From DATAGF01 sp963834875 (GTDB lineage: Bacteria; Actinomycetota; Thermoleophilia; Miltoncostaeales; Miltoncostaeaceae): a stretch of 64,000 nt of DNA. Within the stretch, counting starts at the first letter, position 1. Every line of letters begins with the position of its first letter. The notes beneath the pieces were generated by a model. It was not told where the DNA came from. It ran no database searches and saw only the letters and a list, made by a program, of their open reading frames with translations. The stretch covers positions 62,001 through 126,000 of the forward strand of contig CAWIDG010000024.1 of assembly GCA_963834875.1 (NCBI GenBank), in the 5' to 3' direction. A program made the translations under genes and the position numbers. This document shows positions 48,190 to 58,071 of this stretch, one piece after another.

Positions 48190-50539
48190 AGCCGAGGACC
48201 TCGGCGTAGAAGGAGGTCAGCGCGCGCGCCTCGGCCTCGAAGCCCAGGCCGGCGACGAAGGCCTCGCGGCCGGCTCCGCCCATGCGGGCGGCGGCGTCGC
48301 CGTCCGAGAGCAGGCGCGCGAGCGCCGCGGCGTGCGCCTCGGCGTCCGTGGGCGGCACGACGAGGCCGCAGCCGGCATCGCGCACCAGGGCGCCCATGCG
48401 CCCGAGATCGCTGGCCACGACCGGCCGTCCTGCGGCCATCGCCTCCACGAGCTTCGTCGGCACCGCGCGATCGTAGTTGCCGTGGGGCTGCAGCGGGACC
48501 CAGGCGACGCGCGCGGCGGCCAGGAGGGCGGGCACCCGCGAGTGGTCGACCGGCCCGACGCTCTCGGCCCCGGCGGGCAGCTCGCCGGGGTCGCCCGGCC
48601 CGGCGAGCACGAGGCGCGCGCCCGGCACGTTGACCAGGGGGAACGCGGCGCGCATCAGGTCGAGGCCGCGGAGCGGCCCCAGCCCCCCGACGTAGAGCGC
48701 GACGGGCGCGTCGGGCACCGGGGCGGGCTCCGGGAACGCCCGGGACCAGGGCGAGTTGGCGACGCTCACGGCCCGGGCGCCGGCCGCGGCGAAGCGGGCC
48801 GCGAGGTCCTCGTTGGCCGTCACGACCCCCGCAAGCCGTCTGGCGGCCGCGCGCTCGGCGCGCTCGGCGACGAGCGCGACGGGCACGCGCAGGGGCCGGG
48901 GCAGCCAGCGCTTGGTGCGGACCGTCTCCCCGAGGTACTCGTGGGCGTCGTAGACGACCGGCCTGCCGGTCCGGCGGGCGAGCCAGATCGCGGCGGGGAG
49001 CAGCTCGGGGTCGTGGACGTGGTAGAGGTCGGCCTCCCGGCGGCGGGCCTCGCGGGCCAGGCGCCACCCGGCCGCCGGGCGACGTGCGCGCGAGATCGGC
49101 TCCCGGGGGGCGCCGACCCACGTCCGCGCGCCGGCCGCCGCCGCCGCGCTCGCCTCCTTGTGGAAGATGCGCACGTCGCGCGGCCGGTGGACCGAGGTCA
49201 GGTGGAGGATCCGGCGCCCTGCAAGCGGCGCGCCCTGCGGGGGAGGGGCGGGCGTCCCGGCGGGGCCGAGCTCGGCCCCGCGCCGGGCGAGCTCGTCGAG
49301 CAGGTCCTCCCAGAGCCGTCCGTACCCCGGCGCGCGGTCGTCTGCCAGGTAGGTGTTGTGCCACAGGAGCGCCGCCCGCCCGCCGGCCCGCCGCACCCGC
49401 TCGAGCACCCCCAGCGCGCGCTCGCGCGCGGCCTCGGCGTCCAGGCCGAGGCGTGCGTCGAGGGTGGTGTCCATCACGGCCAGGGGCAGCAGCGTCAGGC
49501 GCGCCGGCCGCTCCTCGCCCACCAGGTAGGGCCGGAAGGGCCGAGCGATGCCCGCGGCGAAGCCCGGCGCCTCGCTGAAGGCCAGGCTGGAGTCGTACGC
49601 CACCCCGGCCCGCTCCAGCGCGCGGACGGTCTCGTGGTACCGGAAGCGCAGGTAGTGGAACCGCACGCCCTCCACCGGGCCGGCCTCGGCGCGGAGGGAC
49701 GCGAGCTCCGCCGCCAGGGCGGCGGGGTCGTCGGCGGAGGCGAAGGACCCGTGCAGGCCCACCTCTCCGCCCGCGGCTCGCACGGCCGCCGCCAGCGCCG
49801 GGCGCTCGCGCTCGTAGACCCGCCGCGGCGTCCCGTCGAGGCGGTGGGCGTTGCGGCCGATCAGGAAGACCGTCGAGCGCAGCCCCCTTCGCCAGGTCGT
49901 CTCCAGCAGGTCGGGGAGGTTGTCCCACGGGTCGGGCCCGGTCAGGGACGAGGCGAGGCCGCCCGGCCCCCGCCGCCGCGCGATGCCCGCGAGCCCCTTG
50001 GGCGTGCGCCGCCGGAGGCGGTCGATGTCGTGGGTCAGGGCGACGCGCCAGCGCGTCGGCGGGGGGATGCGCAGGGCGACGCGCAGCGCCTCGACGTAGC
50101 CCTCGACGGGTGGGTCGGCCAGGTCGAGCCCCGCGATCCGGCCGAAGGCGCTGGCGGCGAGCGGCAGGCGCCCGAAGCGGTCGCGCTCGCCGACGCGCAG
50201 CTCGTCCCAGCGGGCGAGCAGGTAGAAGGCGCTGGCGACCAGGTCGCCGGGCAGCGGCTCGCCGGGCCGGCTCGGCGGGAAGAGCAGGGTCAACCCGGCC
50301 GCGCGGTGCGCGGCGGCGCCCGGAAAGGCCCCGGGCCCCTCGAAGAAGGACTGGGCCGCCGGCTCGGCGGGGATCCAGACGCCGTGCTCCGGTCGCTCGG
50401 GCGCGTACACGAGATCGGCCTCGGCGTCGGTCGGGACCATCCGGCGCCCGAGCGCCTCGGCGAGGGTCTCCAGCACCCACCGCGCCCGCGGGGCGAAGGC
50501 CGGCCGGCACCCCTCGATGCGGACGCGCAGGTCAGCCAC
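48188..50539 (-). CDS. polysaccharide deacetylase-glycosyltransferase fusion protein
   Basis: A 783-aa two-part enzyme. Residues ~1-430 are a polysaccharide deacetylase-family protein with the metal-site start ALTHDIDRLRRR and later GGEVGLHGSFAS, in the class used in surface-glycan loci. After a Pro-rich linker (GTPAPPPQGAPL) comes a GT4 glycosyltransferase (RRILHLTSVHRPRDVRIFHK, VYDAHEYLGE, KLVEAMAAGRPVVAS). No internal stop is seen. GTG 50539 overlaps the ATP-grasp stop by 8 bp. The TAG stop lies in the arm of the repeat element. Confidence 0.85.
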   Translation of the reverse strand: MADLRVRIEGCRPAFAPRARWVLETLAEALGRRMVPTDAEADLVYAPERPEHGVWIPAEPAAQSFFEGPGAFPGAAAHRAAGLTLLFPPSRPGEPLPGDLVASAFYLLARWDELRVGERDRFGRLPLAASAFGRIAGLDLADPPVEGYVEALRVALRIPPPTRWRVALTHDIDRLRRRTPKGLAGIARRRGPGGLASSLTGPDPWDNLPDLLETTWRRGLRSTVFLIGRNAHRLDGTPRRVYERERPALAAAVRAAGGEVGLHGSFASADDPAALAAELASLRAEAGPVEGVRFHYLRFRYHETVRALERAGVAYDSSLAFSEAPGFAAGIARPFRPYLVGEERPARLTLLPLAVMDTTLDARLGLDAEAARERALGVLERVRRAGGRAALLWHNTYLADDRAPGYGRLWEDLLDELARRGAELGPAGTPAPPPQGAPLAGRRILHLTSVHRPRDVRIFHKEASAAAAAGARTWVGAPREPISRARRPAAGWRLAREARRREADLYHVHDPELLPAAIWLARRTGRPVVYDAHEYLGETVRTKRWLPRPLRVPVALVAERAERAAARRLAGVVTANEDLAARFAAAGARAVSVANSPWSRAFPEPAPVPDAPVALYVGGLGPLRGLDLMRAAFPLVNVPGARLVLAGPGDPGELPAGAESVGPVDHSRVPALLAAARVAWVPLQPHGNYDRAVPTKLVEAMAAGRPVVASDLGRMGALVRDAGCGLVVPPTDAEAHAAALARLLSDGDAAARMGGAGREAFVAGLGFEAEARALTSFYAEVLG

Positions 50540-51698
50540 GCCGCACGAGCCGTCGCGCGAGGCGCTCGTAGAGCGCCAGGGCCGGGCGCGGGTCGCGGGG
50601 GTCGAAGACCCCGTCCCGCACGGGCGGCGCCAGCGAGCGCAGGAAGGGGCGGACCGACCACTGCCCGCGGGCGATCTCGCCGGCGCTTCCGGCGACATGG
50701 GTCGTGAGGAGCACCCAGCGGCGCCCGTCCCGGTGCCCGGGCGGCCAGACGCGGGGCCGCCCCGTGGCGTCGAGCCAGCAGGCCAGCGGCAGGTTCACGC
50801 CGCAGTCGGTCGCCAGCCCGATCCAGAGCCAGGCCCGCGCGTTCACCTCGATGAGGTGGTCGCGCCCGTCGCGCGGGTCGCGCTTCACCTCGACCTGCGA
50901 GAGGCCGTGGTAGCCGAGCGCGTCCAGGAGGGCGTCGCAGCGGGCCGCCAGGCCGGGGTCCCATCGCGCCTCGGCCGCTCGCGCCGCGCCGAACCCGACC
51001 GGCCACTGGCGCAGCTTGCGCCCGGTGAAGGCGGCCAGCGCCCGGCCCGTGGCGTCGCGGTAGCTGCCGTAGGTCCAGAGGTGGGAGTCATCGCCCGGGA
51101 TGACCTCGCAGACCTGCGGGTCGTAGGGCGCCGCCAGCTCCCACGCCCGCCGGAGCGCCTCGGGGTCCGCCGCCTCGAGCAGGTGGGCGCGGAAGCGGTG
51201 GCGGAACTCCGGGGCGTTGCGCGGCTTCAGCACGACCGGGAAGCGAAGGGCGCGCGCCGCCGCGACGATGTCGCCGTCGTCGCGCGGCGTCACCGTGGCG
51301 GGCACGGGGAAGCCGGACGCGCGCGCGACCTCGTGCTGGTGCTCCTTGTCCATGATCGCGTCGACCGCCGGCCAGGGGGTCCAGGGGCGGCGGAAGAGCT
51401 CCTCCACCTCCGCCTGGCGCGGCCCGAGTGCCGCGATGGCCTCGTCGTGCGTGGCGAACAGGACCCCGCCCCTCCCGGCTCCGCGACCCAGCTCCAGCAG
51501 GTCGTCGACGAAGCGCTCCGGGTCGGTCAGGGGGTTCGCCGTGGGATGCGGGGTCGCATAGCGCGAGACCAGCCCCACGGCGTGCGGGTCGTGGTCGCAC
51601 GCGATGACGGGGACCCCCACGCGGCCGAGGCTGCGCACGATGCCGAGGGCGTTCGGGCCGGACGCCTGCAGCACCACCGCCGGAGGCGGCCCGCTCAA
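50532..51698 (-). CDS. ATP-grasp domain protein
   Basis: A 388-aa ATP-grasp ligase. It starts VLQASGPNALGIVRSLGRVG and has the ATP Lys in FPVVLKPRNAPEF, then QVEVKRDPRDGRDHLIEVNARAW with the metal ligands. The start is TTG 51698, which overlaps the glycosyltransferase stop as TTGA; no ATG or GTG fits the domain start. Such proteins in polysaccharide loci probably form amide or peptide-like bonds on sugars; the substrate is unknown. It is the second ATP-grasp gene of the cluster. Confidence 0.85.
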   Translation of the reverse strand: MSGPPPAVVLQASGPNALGIVRSLGRVGVPVIACDHDPHAVGLVSRYATPHPTANPLTDPERFVDDLLELGRGAGRGGVLFATHDEAIAALGPRQAEVEELFRRPWTPWPAVDAIMDKEHQHEVARASGFPVPATVTPRDDGDIVAAARALRFPVVLKPRNAPEFRHRFRAHLLEAADPEALRRAWELAAPYDPQVCEVIPGDDSHLWTYGSYRDATGRALAAFTGRKLRQWPVGFGAARAAEARWDPGLAARCDALLDALGYHGLSQVEVKRDPRDGRDHLIEVNARAWLWIGLATDCGVNLPLACWLDATGRPRVWPPGHRDGRRWVLLTTHVAGSAGEIARGQWSVRPFLRSLAPPVRDGVFDPRDPRPALALYERLARRLVRRG

Positions 51699-52888
51699 CC
51701 GGTCAGGTCCTCGTAGATCGCGCTCATGGTGCGGGCGTTCGCGTCCCAGGTGTACTCGCCGCGCCCGATGCGCAGCGCCTCCCGGCCCATCTGCCCGGCG
51801 AGGCCGGGCTCGTCGAGCACCCGGCCGAGCGCGCCGGCGAGGGCACCCGGGTCGGACGGCGGCACGAGGAGCCCGGTGCGGCCGTCCCGCACGATCTCGG
51901 GGGTGCCGTCGACCGCGGTCGCCACGACCGGCCGGCCGACGTTCATCGCCTCGCAGATGACCGTCGGCAGCCCCTCGCTCAGCGAGGGCAGGACCACGAG
52001 GTCGCCCGCCGCCATCCACCAGCCGACCTCGTCGTGGGCGACCTTGCCGACGAACCGGACCCGGTCGCCGACGCCGAGCTCGGCGGCGCGCCGCTCGAGC
52101 GCCGGCCGCTCCTCGCCGATCCCGGCCGCCACCAGCAGCGGCGCTCCCGCGGGCCGCCGCGCCAGCAGGCCCATGGCCTCCACGAGGGTGTCCACCCCCT
52201 TGCGCGGCACGAGCTTGCCGACGTAGCTGACGATCGGCCCGTCGTCCGGCAGGCCCAGGCGGGCGCGGGCCTCGGACGCCGTCCGCGGCGCGAAGACGCG
52301 CGTGTCGGCGCCGTTCGGAACCACCCGCACGGGCCGCTGCGGACGGGCCAGCGAGGCCGCCGCGTCGCCGATCGCCGCGCTCACGGCGCAGACCTGGTCG
52401 ATGGCCTCCACGGCCGCCGCCACCCGGGCACGGCTTCGCGGGCTTCGGGCCGGCACGTCCAGCACGTCGGCGCGGTGCGCCGTGGCGACCACCGGGACCC
52501 CCAGGCCGGCGCCCATCTGGGCGGCGGCCCAGCCGTCCGGCACCAGCATGTGGGCGTGGATGACGTCGAACGGCCAGCGCTCGCGCACCCGGCGCAGGGG
52601 GCGGGCGATCGCCCAGAGCGTGGCGTCCGCGTTGCGGTGGCCGAGACGCGCGCCCGGCAGGGAGAGCATCCGGGGGTAGAGCACCGGCACGCCCTCCACC
52701 ACGTCGGCGCCCGGCACCTCGCGGTACGCGCGCCAGCGCGACGCGAGCGGCGGCGCCCAGCCCTTCGGCGAGACCACCCGCACGTCGTGGCCCAGCGCGG
52801 CGAGCGCCCGCACCTGCTCGTGCACGAAGATCCCGGCCGTCCTGTTGACGGCGCTGGGGTACATGTGGCTGAGCATCAGGACCCTCAT
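51695..52888 (-). CDS. glycosyltransferase family 4
   Basis: A GT-B glycosyltransferase of 397 aa. It opens VLMLSHMYPSAVNRTAGIFV, has the middle HAHMLVPDGWAA, and the donor domain with GKLVPRKGVDTLVEAM, SLSEGLPTVICEAMNVGRPV and the EX7E-type Glu pair. ATG start overlaps the O-antigen ligase stop (ATGA). Confidence 0.92.
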   Translation of the reverse strand: MRVLMLSHMYPSAVNRTAGIFVHEQVRALAALGHDVRVVSPKGWAPPLASRWRAYREVPGADVVEGVPVLYPRMLSLPGARLGHRNADATLWAIARPLRRVRERWPFDVIHAHMLVPDGWAAAQMGAGLGVPVVATAHRADVLDVPARSPRSRARVAAAVEAIDQVCAVSAAIGDAAASLARPQRPVRVVPNGADTRVFAPRTASEARARLGLPDDGPIVSYVGKLVPRKGVDTLVEAMGLLARRPAGAPLLVAAGIGEERPALERRAAELGVGDRVRFVGKVAHDEVGWWMAAGDLVVLPSLSEGLPTVICEAMNVGRPVVATAVDGTPEIVRDGRTGLLVPPSDPGALAGALGRVLDEPGLAGQMGREALRIGRGEYTWDANARTMSAIYEDLTG

Positions 52889-54349
52889 GCGGCGGCCCGC
52901 TCGCCCGCCTGGCGCCACAGCACGAGCGCGCCCATCCCGAGGCCGAACATGATCCACATCGGCGCGAAGTGGATGGCGGTCGACGGGCCGATGCTCCCGA
53001 CGATCCAGCCGATCAGCGCGAGCGCGCCGGCGAGCGCCATGTAGCGCACCAGGGGGTCGCCCGAGCGCCGCGCGGCGCGCACCTGCCCGCGCAGCAGCGT
53101 CAGGTAGAAGAGCAGATAGAGGGCGAAGCCCACGATCCCGCCGTTGACGAGCACCTCCAGCCACCAGTTGTGGAGGTTTGCCACGCCGGGGAAGTTCGCC
53201 AGGCTGCGGACCTCGGTCTCGGCGTTGCCGGCGCCGACCCCCAGCCCGTCGGTCTCGGCGACGAGCCCGAGACCGTCGCTCAGCAGCGACGAGCGCACGC
53301 CCTCCGGATCCCTGCTGGCTGTCGAGCTGTTCCGCGAGGAGGCCGAAGTCGAGCTTGGTGACGGTCCGCTCGTCGAGGCTCACGGGCCCGCTTCCGAGCA
53401 GCGCGGGCACGACCAGCAGGACGGCCAGCGCGGCCACGGCTCCGGCCACGAGCAGGCGCCCGCGCGCGCGGCGGTCGCTTCCGACCAGCACGAGCAGCCC
53501 GAGGATGACGAGGGCGGCCGCGACGAGGCCGGACTTGCTCCCGGTGGCGAGGATGAAGAGCAGCGCGACCGCGCCCCCGGCGAAGCCGACGATCTTCAGG
53601 CGGACGTCGCGGAACACGATCGGCAGCGCCGCCAGATAGGGGAGGCTCAGGCTGAGGAAGGTCGCGAAGTTGTTCTGGTTGCCGAACAGGGAGCCGACGC
53701 CGATGAGGCCGGTCGTGCCCTCGCGGCCCTGGCGGAAGGTCGGCAGATGGAGTCCCGTGACCACCTCGGCGACGGCGATCAGGCAGGCCAGCACGAAGAC
53801 GCCGAAGAGGGTCCACAGCAGGATCACCGCCCGCCGCCGGCTGCGGCACAGGAGGGCGATCGCGATCGCCAGCCCGCCCATCATCGCCATGAACAGCGTC
53901 CAGCGCAGGGCCGCGATCGAGTCGTCGGCCCAGCCGATCGACAGCGCCGTCCACCCAAGCCAGACCGCGAGCAGCCCGGCCGGGCGCGGCAGGGCGGCGG
54001 GGAGCGTCAGGCGGCCGTCCATCAGGAGGTAGCCGACGAGCCCCAGGCCCAAGAGGACGATCAGGACCCGGAAGAGGAAGAGCCACGGCGCCGGCGGGGC
54101 GGCCAGGTTCGGCCCCGCGATCGCCGCGGCGGCCGTCAGCACGACGAGGACGGGCGCGAGGCGCGCGACCGGGACGTTGCGGATCAGGGTGGCGATGAGC
54201 AGCACCACGGCGAGGGCGAGGCCGGCCAGGGGCTGCCACACCGCGACCGCGCCCGCGGCGACGGCGCCGATCGCGACCGCGATCACCGCCGGGCTGGGTG
54301 ACGGGCTCGGCCGCGCCGCCGCCGGCCGGGCGGGGGCGTCCGTCGTCAT
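52885..54349 (-). CDS. O-antigen ligase/Wzy-like polymerase (frameshifted as sequenced)
   Basis: A polytopic membrane protein with ten or more helices. The Wzy_C/WaaL-type core is visible: GVGSLFGNQNNFATFLSLSL in the first frame and ANLHNWWLEVLVNGGIVGFA in the second. The frame changes at 53317-53318; removing one base gives LDSSRDPEGVRSSLLSDG. The corrected length is ~487 aa. It probably polymerises or ligates lipid-linked repeat units. It is followed by a glycosyltransferase with an ATGA overlap. Confidence 0.88.
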
Positions 54350-54387
54350 CGACCGCGCAGCGTAGCGCGAGACGGCGTGGCCGTTCG

Positions 54388-55473
54388 CTACGAGGGCTGC
54401 GCCGCCGCGGCCTCGCGGAGGATCGCGGCCACCCGCTCGGACTGGCGCTCCAGCGAGTGGGGCTCGGCCGCCCGGCGGCAGGCGTCCGGCGAGGGCGGAT
54501 CGTCGAGCACCGCCAGCAGAGCGGCGGCGATCGCGACGGGGTCGGCCGGGTCGACGACCCGGCCCGCCTCCGGCTCGGGGACGACCTCGCGCGCCCCGCC
54601 GACGCGGGTGACGACGACCGGTCGCCCGCCGGCGAGGCCCTCGAGCGCCGCGATGCCCAGGGGCTCGACCCGGCTGACCATGGCGAGGGCGTCCCCGGCG
54701 GCCACCCAGTCGGCGACCTCGGCGTGCGGGACGGCCCCCGGCCGGACGATCGCGCCGGCCAGGCCGAGGCGGCGGACGCCGGCGTCGACCGCGCCCGCAA
54801 GGGGCCCGTCGCCCACCAGCGCGAGGCGCGCGCCGGGCCGCCGCTCGCGGAGCCGCGCGAAGGCCTGGAGCAGCGTGAGCGGGTTCTTCCGCTCGGTCAG
54901 GCCGCCGACGGCGACCACGAGCGGTCCGTCCTCGGCGAGCCCGAGGCGCCTCCGCGCGGCGCCCCGGTCGCCCGGCGCGAAGCGAGCGAGGTCCACCCCC
55001 ATGTTCACGACGTGGACCGGCGGCAGCGCGATCCCGGCCGCCGCCAGCTCTGCGGCGAGGTAGTCGCTCACCGCGACGACCGCGCTCGCGCGCCGCAGGG
55101 CCGCCTCGGTCGCGCGCCGCGGCCCGCGGCGCTCGAGGTTGCGGACGTCCTGGCCGTGCGCGGTGACGACGTAGGGGATGCGGGCGCGGCGGGACGCCGA
55201 GGCGGCGATCGCGCCGGTCGGGAACAGGAAGTGCGCGTAGATGACGTCCGCGTCCCGCGCCTCGCGCACCGCCCGCCGCGCCAGCGCCGCGTACTTGGAG
55301 GGCGTGCGCAGCGGCCCCGAGGCGCGGTCGTCGATCGCCGCGACCGACACGCTCAGCCCGCGCGCCCGCAGCGCGTCGCACATGTCGGCGACGAACGCGC
55401 CGTAGTCCGGGTCCCGGGGCCCCGGCCACATGTTGCTGAGGCACAGGACCCGCAGGGGCCCCGGCCCGCTCAC
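54388..55473 (-). CDS. glycosyltransferase family 4
   Basis: A GT-B glycosyltransferase of 361 aa. It has LCLSNMWPGPRDPDYGAFV at the start, IYAHFLFPTGAIA, the Gly-rich middle VVAVGGLTERKNPLTLLQAF and the donor site EPLGIAALEGLAGGRPVVVTR. GTG start overlaps the stop of the second polymerase-like gene (GTGA). It ends 38 bp before the first O-antigen ligase gene. Confidence 0.92.
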   Translation of the reverse strand: MSGPGPLRVLCLSNMWPGPRDPDYGAFVADMCDALRARGLSVSVAAIDDRASGPLRTPSKYAALARRAVREARDADVIYAHFLFPTGAIAASASRRARIPYVVTAHGQDVRNLERRGPRRATEAALRRASAVVAVSDYLAAELAAAGIALPPVHVVNMGVDLARFAPGDRGAARRRLGLAEDGPLVVAVGGLTERKNPLTLLQAFARLRERRPGARLALVGDGPLAGAVDAGVRRLGLAGAIVRPGAVPHAEVADWVAAGDALAMVSRVEPLGIAALEGLAGGRPVVVTRVGGAREVVPEPEAGRVVDPADPVAIAAALLAVLDDPPSPDACRRAAEPHSLERQSERVAAILREAAAAQPS

Positions 55474-57020
55474 GAGACTGGGACCGGCTCGGGCCTCACC
55501 GGCTGCGGCGCGGTCACGGCGACGGGCCGGGTCCCGGCCAGCGCGACCGCCGCGCCGGCGATGACCCACGTGAACGGGTCCTCGAACAGGGCCGCGTAGA
55601 GCAGGCTGTGGACGAGGATCCCGGCGAGCATGGCGCCGAGGGCCCACCGGGCCCAGCCGACCTCGCCCTCCTCGCGGGACCCCCGCACGACCGCCCACCC
55701 GGCGCCGGCGATCAGCGCGAGGAAGAGGGCGGACCCCACGATCCCGGTCTCGCTGAGCACGGTGATGGGCGCGTTGTGGGAGACGACGACCCGCACCCGC
55801 TGCTGCTCGAGGGGCGTCAGGGTCTCCTCGAAGCGGCGCTCGAAGCCCCCGAGGCCGATGCCGGTGACGGGCTCCTCCCGCCAGATGTCGAGCCCGCCCT
55901 CCATCAGGTCGAACCGCCCCTCGCTGACCCGCTCCAGCCGGTCGGCGTCCGTGACGGCGCGGCGGACGTTGCCGCTCGCCGCGACCGCCGCCCCCCCGAG
56001 CACGACCAGCAGCGCGGCGCCGCCGATCGCCGCGCGCAGCGGCCCCACCGCGCGAACGGCGAGGATCACGAGGCCCACCATCAGCATGAGGCTGCTGGAG
56101 CGCGAGAACGTGACCACCATCCCGGCGGCCATCACGGCCACGGCGGCCCCGAGCGCCGCGAGCTCGGCCGGCCGGCGTCGCACCCACGCCAGGGCGAGGG
56201 CGGCGAGGATCCCGATCGCCAGGTAGCGGCCGAGGATGTTGGGGTCGAAGAAGATCCCGTTGACACGGAAGAAGCGGCTGTAGACGTTCGCCTGCTGGAG
56301 GGTCTCGTTCCACCAGATCTCCTGCGCGGCGTACTGCCAGAGCCCGACCCCCGCCGCGACGACCGCGCCGGCGATCGTGGTGACCGCCAGGGCCGCCAGG
56401 GCCCTCGCGCGCGGCCACCAGGCCACCACCAGCAGGTACAGCACGGTGAAGGGGATGAAGAAGAAGCCGGCCTTGACCGCCGCCTCCTCGGGGTCGGCGC
56501 TCCAGAGCGACGAGACCAGGAAGTAGGCGACGAGCGCCGCGAGGGGGACGTTCAGGGCCGCCGGCCCCTCGGGGGCGGGCCGGTCGAGGCGGCCGCGGAC
56601 CCGTCCCCACGCGAACGCGGCGAGCCCCAGCAGGATCACGCCGTAGAGGGGCACGAGGAGGTTGCCCTCCTGGCTGCCGAAGGACACGGGGATGCGGATC
56701 GGCAGGGCGATCCCGAGCAGCACGAACCAGACCGTGGGCCGCGCGAGGACGACCCGGACGCCGATGACGACGAGCGCGATCGCGGCGATCAGGCCGGCCG
56801 CCGCCGCGACGGCGACGGCGGGCGACGCGAGGCGGTCGAGCCCGTCGCGGGCGTCGTCGGCCGGCACCAGCGTCCCCAGCATCACCGCCCACGACGCGAG
56901 CAGCACGGCCATCGCGGCGGCGCGCTGCGCCTCGCTGCGCAGGCGGGGCAGCGGCAGCAGCAGCCCGAGGACCGCGAGGGCGGCGGCGATCGTGGCGACC
57001 TCCCGGGCCGCCTCGCTCAC
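55470..57020 (-). CDS. O-antigen ligase/Wzy-like family protein
   Basis: A second polytopic Wzy_C-type protein (516 aa, ten or more predicted helices). Landmarks are FRVNGIFFDPNILGRYLAIG, VVTFSRSSSLMLMVGLV and the loop His in VVSHNAPITVLSETGIVGS. Two such proteins in one cluster suggest one polymerase and one ligase; which is which cannot be said. GTG start overlaps the stop of the next upstream gene. Confidence 0.9.
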   Translation of the reverse strand: MSEAAREVATIAAALAVLGLLLPLPRLRSEAQRAAAMAVLLASWAVMLGTLVPADDARDGLDRLASPAVAVAAAAGLIAAIALVVIGVRVVLARPTVWFVLLGIALPIRIPVSFGSQEGNLLVPLYGVILLGLAAFAWGRVRGRLDRPAPEGPAALNVPLAALVAYFLVSSLWSADPEEAAVKAGFFFIPFTVLYLLVVAWWPRARALAALAVTTIAGAVVAAGVGLWQYAAQEIWWNETLQQANVYSRFFRVNGIFFDPNILGRYLAIGILAALALAWVRRRPAELAALGAAVAVMAAGMVVTFSRSSSLMLMVGLVILAVRAVGPLRAAIGGAALLVVLGGAAVAASGNVRRAVTDADRLERVSEGRFDLMEGGLDIWREEPVTGIGLGGFERRFEETLTPLEQQRVRVVVSHNAPITVLSETGIVGSALFLALIAGAGWAVVRGSREEGEVGWARWALGAMLAGILVHSLLYAALFEDPFTWVIAGAAVALAGTRPVAVTAPQPVRPEPVPVS

Positions 57021-58070
57021 GACCGCCCTCGCAGCGCGATGAGCGCCGCGCCGAGCCCGTCGTCGGTGCGGGCGACGAGCCACAGCGCGGAGGGGTTGAT
57101 GCCCGGCGGGACCCGCACCCGCACGCGCCCGGCCGGCCCGCGGGCGCCGCCGCCCACCTGGGCGCCCAGCGGGTCCCCGGGCGTCTCGCCCGGCACGCCG
57201 GTGCGGCGGTAGAGCGCGAGGGTCACCGTGTCCGAGCCCGGGAGCCGGCTGCCGGCGGTGCGGCGCAGGGAGGCCCCGACCCGCTCGCGCGGCGCGACGC
57301 TGGCGGGGACGGGCGTGCCCGCCAGGTATCCGACCCAGCACGTCCGCTCCCGCACCACCCGGTTGCGGGCGGCGTCGAAGAGCGAGGCGCGGATCTCGTA
57401 GAGGCCGGGCGGGACCGTGCCGCCGTCCGCGCGCCGGCCGTCCCAGCGCCAGCGCACCGGGTCGTCCGGGCGCACCGGGCGGGGGCCGAGGCGGCGCACC
57501 GGCTGCTCGTCGCCGGGACGCAGGGCCTCGATGACGACGGAGCCGGGGTCGCGCGAGGAGAAGGCCACGCGGCACTCCCCCTCCCCGGGCTCACCCAGGG
57601 TGGCCGACTCGACGGTCATCTCGGCAGGCCGGGGCGCGCCCGTGTCGAGGACGATCGAGCGCGTCGTGTTGAACTGCTTGCGCCCCGCGCGCGCGCGCAG
57701 CTTGATCGCGTAGGTGCCGTCCGGCACCCGCCGGCCGGCGTCGTCGCGGCCGTCCCAGTCCTCGCGCACCCACCCCCTCGGAGCGCGCCGCGAGGTGATC
57801 AGGCGCCGCACCGTCTCGCCGTCCTTCTGGATCTCGACCGTGACGTCCGCCGCCTGGCTGAGCCGCACGTTGACCTTCGCGTCCTCGCGGCGGCCGTCGC
57901 CGTCCGGGCTGAACAGGAGGGTGGCGTTGAAGCGCGTCACCACGGGCGACGGGCGTCGGGAACGCGAAGGGCAGCACGAACACGCCCAGCGCGAGCGCGA
58001 AGAGCGCGACGATGGCGACCACCACGCCCGCCCGGCGCGCGCGGCCGTCGCCCTCCGGCCGGTCACTCAA
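57017..58070 (-). CDS. membrane-anchored protein with FlgD-like Ig repeats (frameshifted as sequenced)
   Basis: An N-terminal anchor helix (AGVVVAIVALFALALGVFVL) is followed by FlgD-type Ig-like repeats: FSPDGDGRREDAKVNVRLS and WDGRDDAGRRVPDGTYAIKL, then a second copy around WRWDGRRADGGTVPPGLYEI. The frame breaks in the GGG run at 57951-57953; removing one base joins FPTPSPVVTRFNATL. TTG 58070 gives the full anchor. Probably exposed outside the cell; function unknown. Confidence 0.75.
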
Positions 58071-58071
58071 A

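Noticed and set aside
46808..50707. A 1299-codon plus-strand ORF over the glycosyltransferase genes
   Set aside because: Its product has shadow composition (His/Arg/Gly/Pro-rich) and it is antisense to several clear genes and crosses the repeat element.
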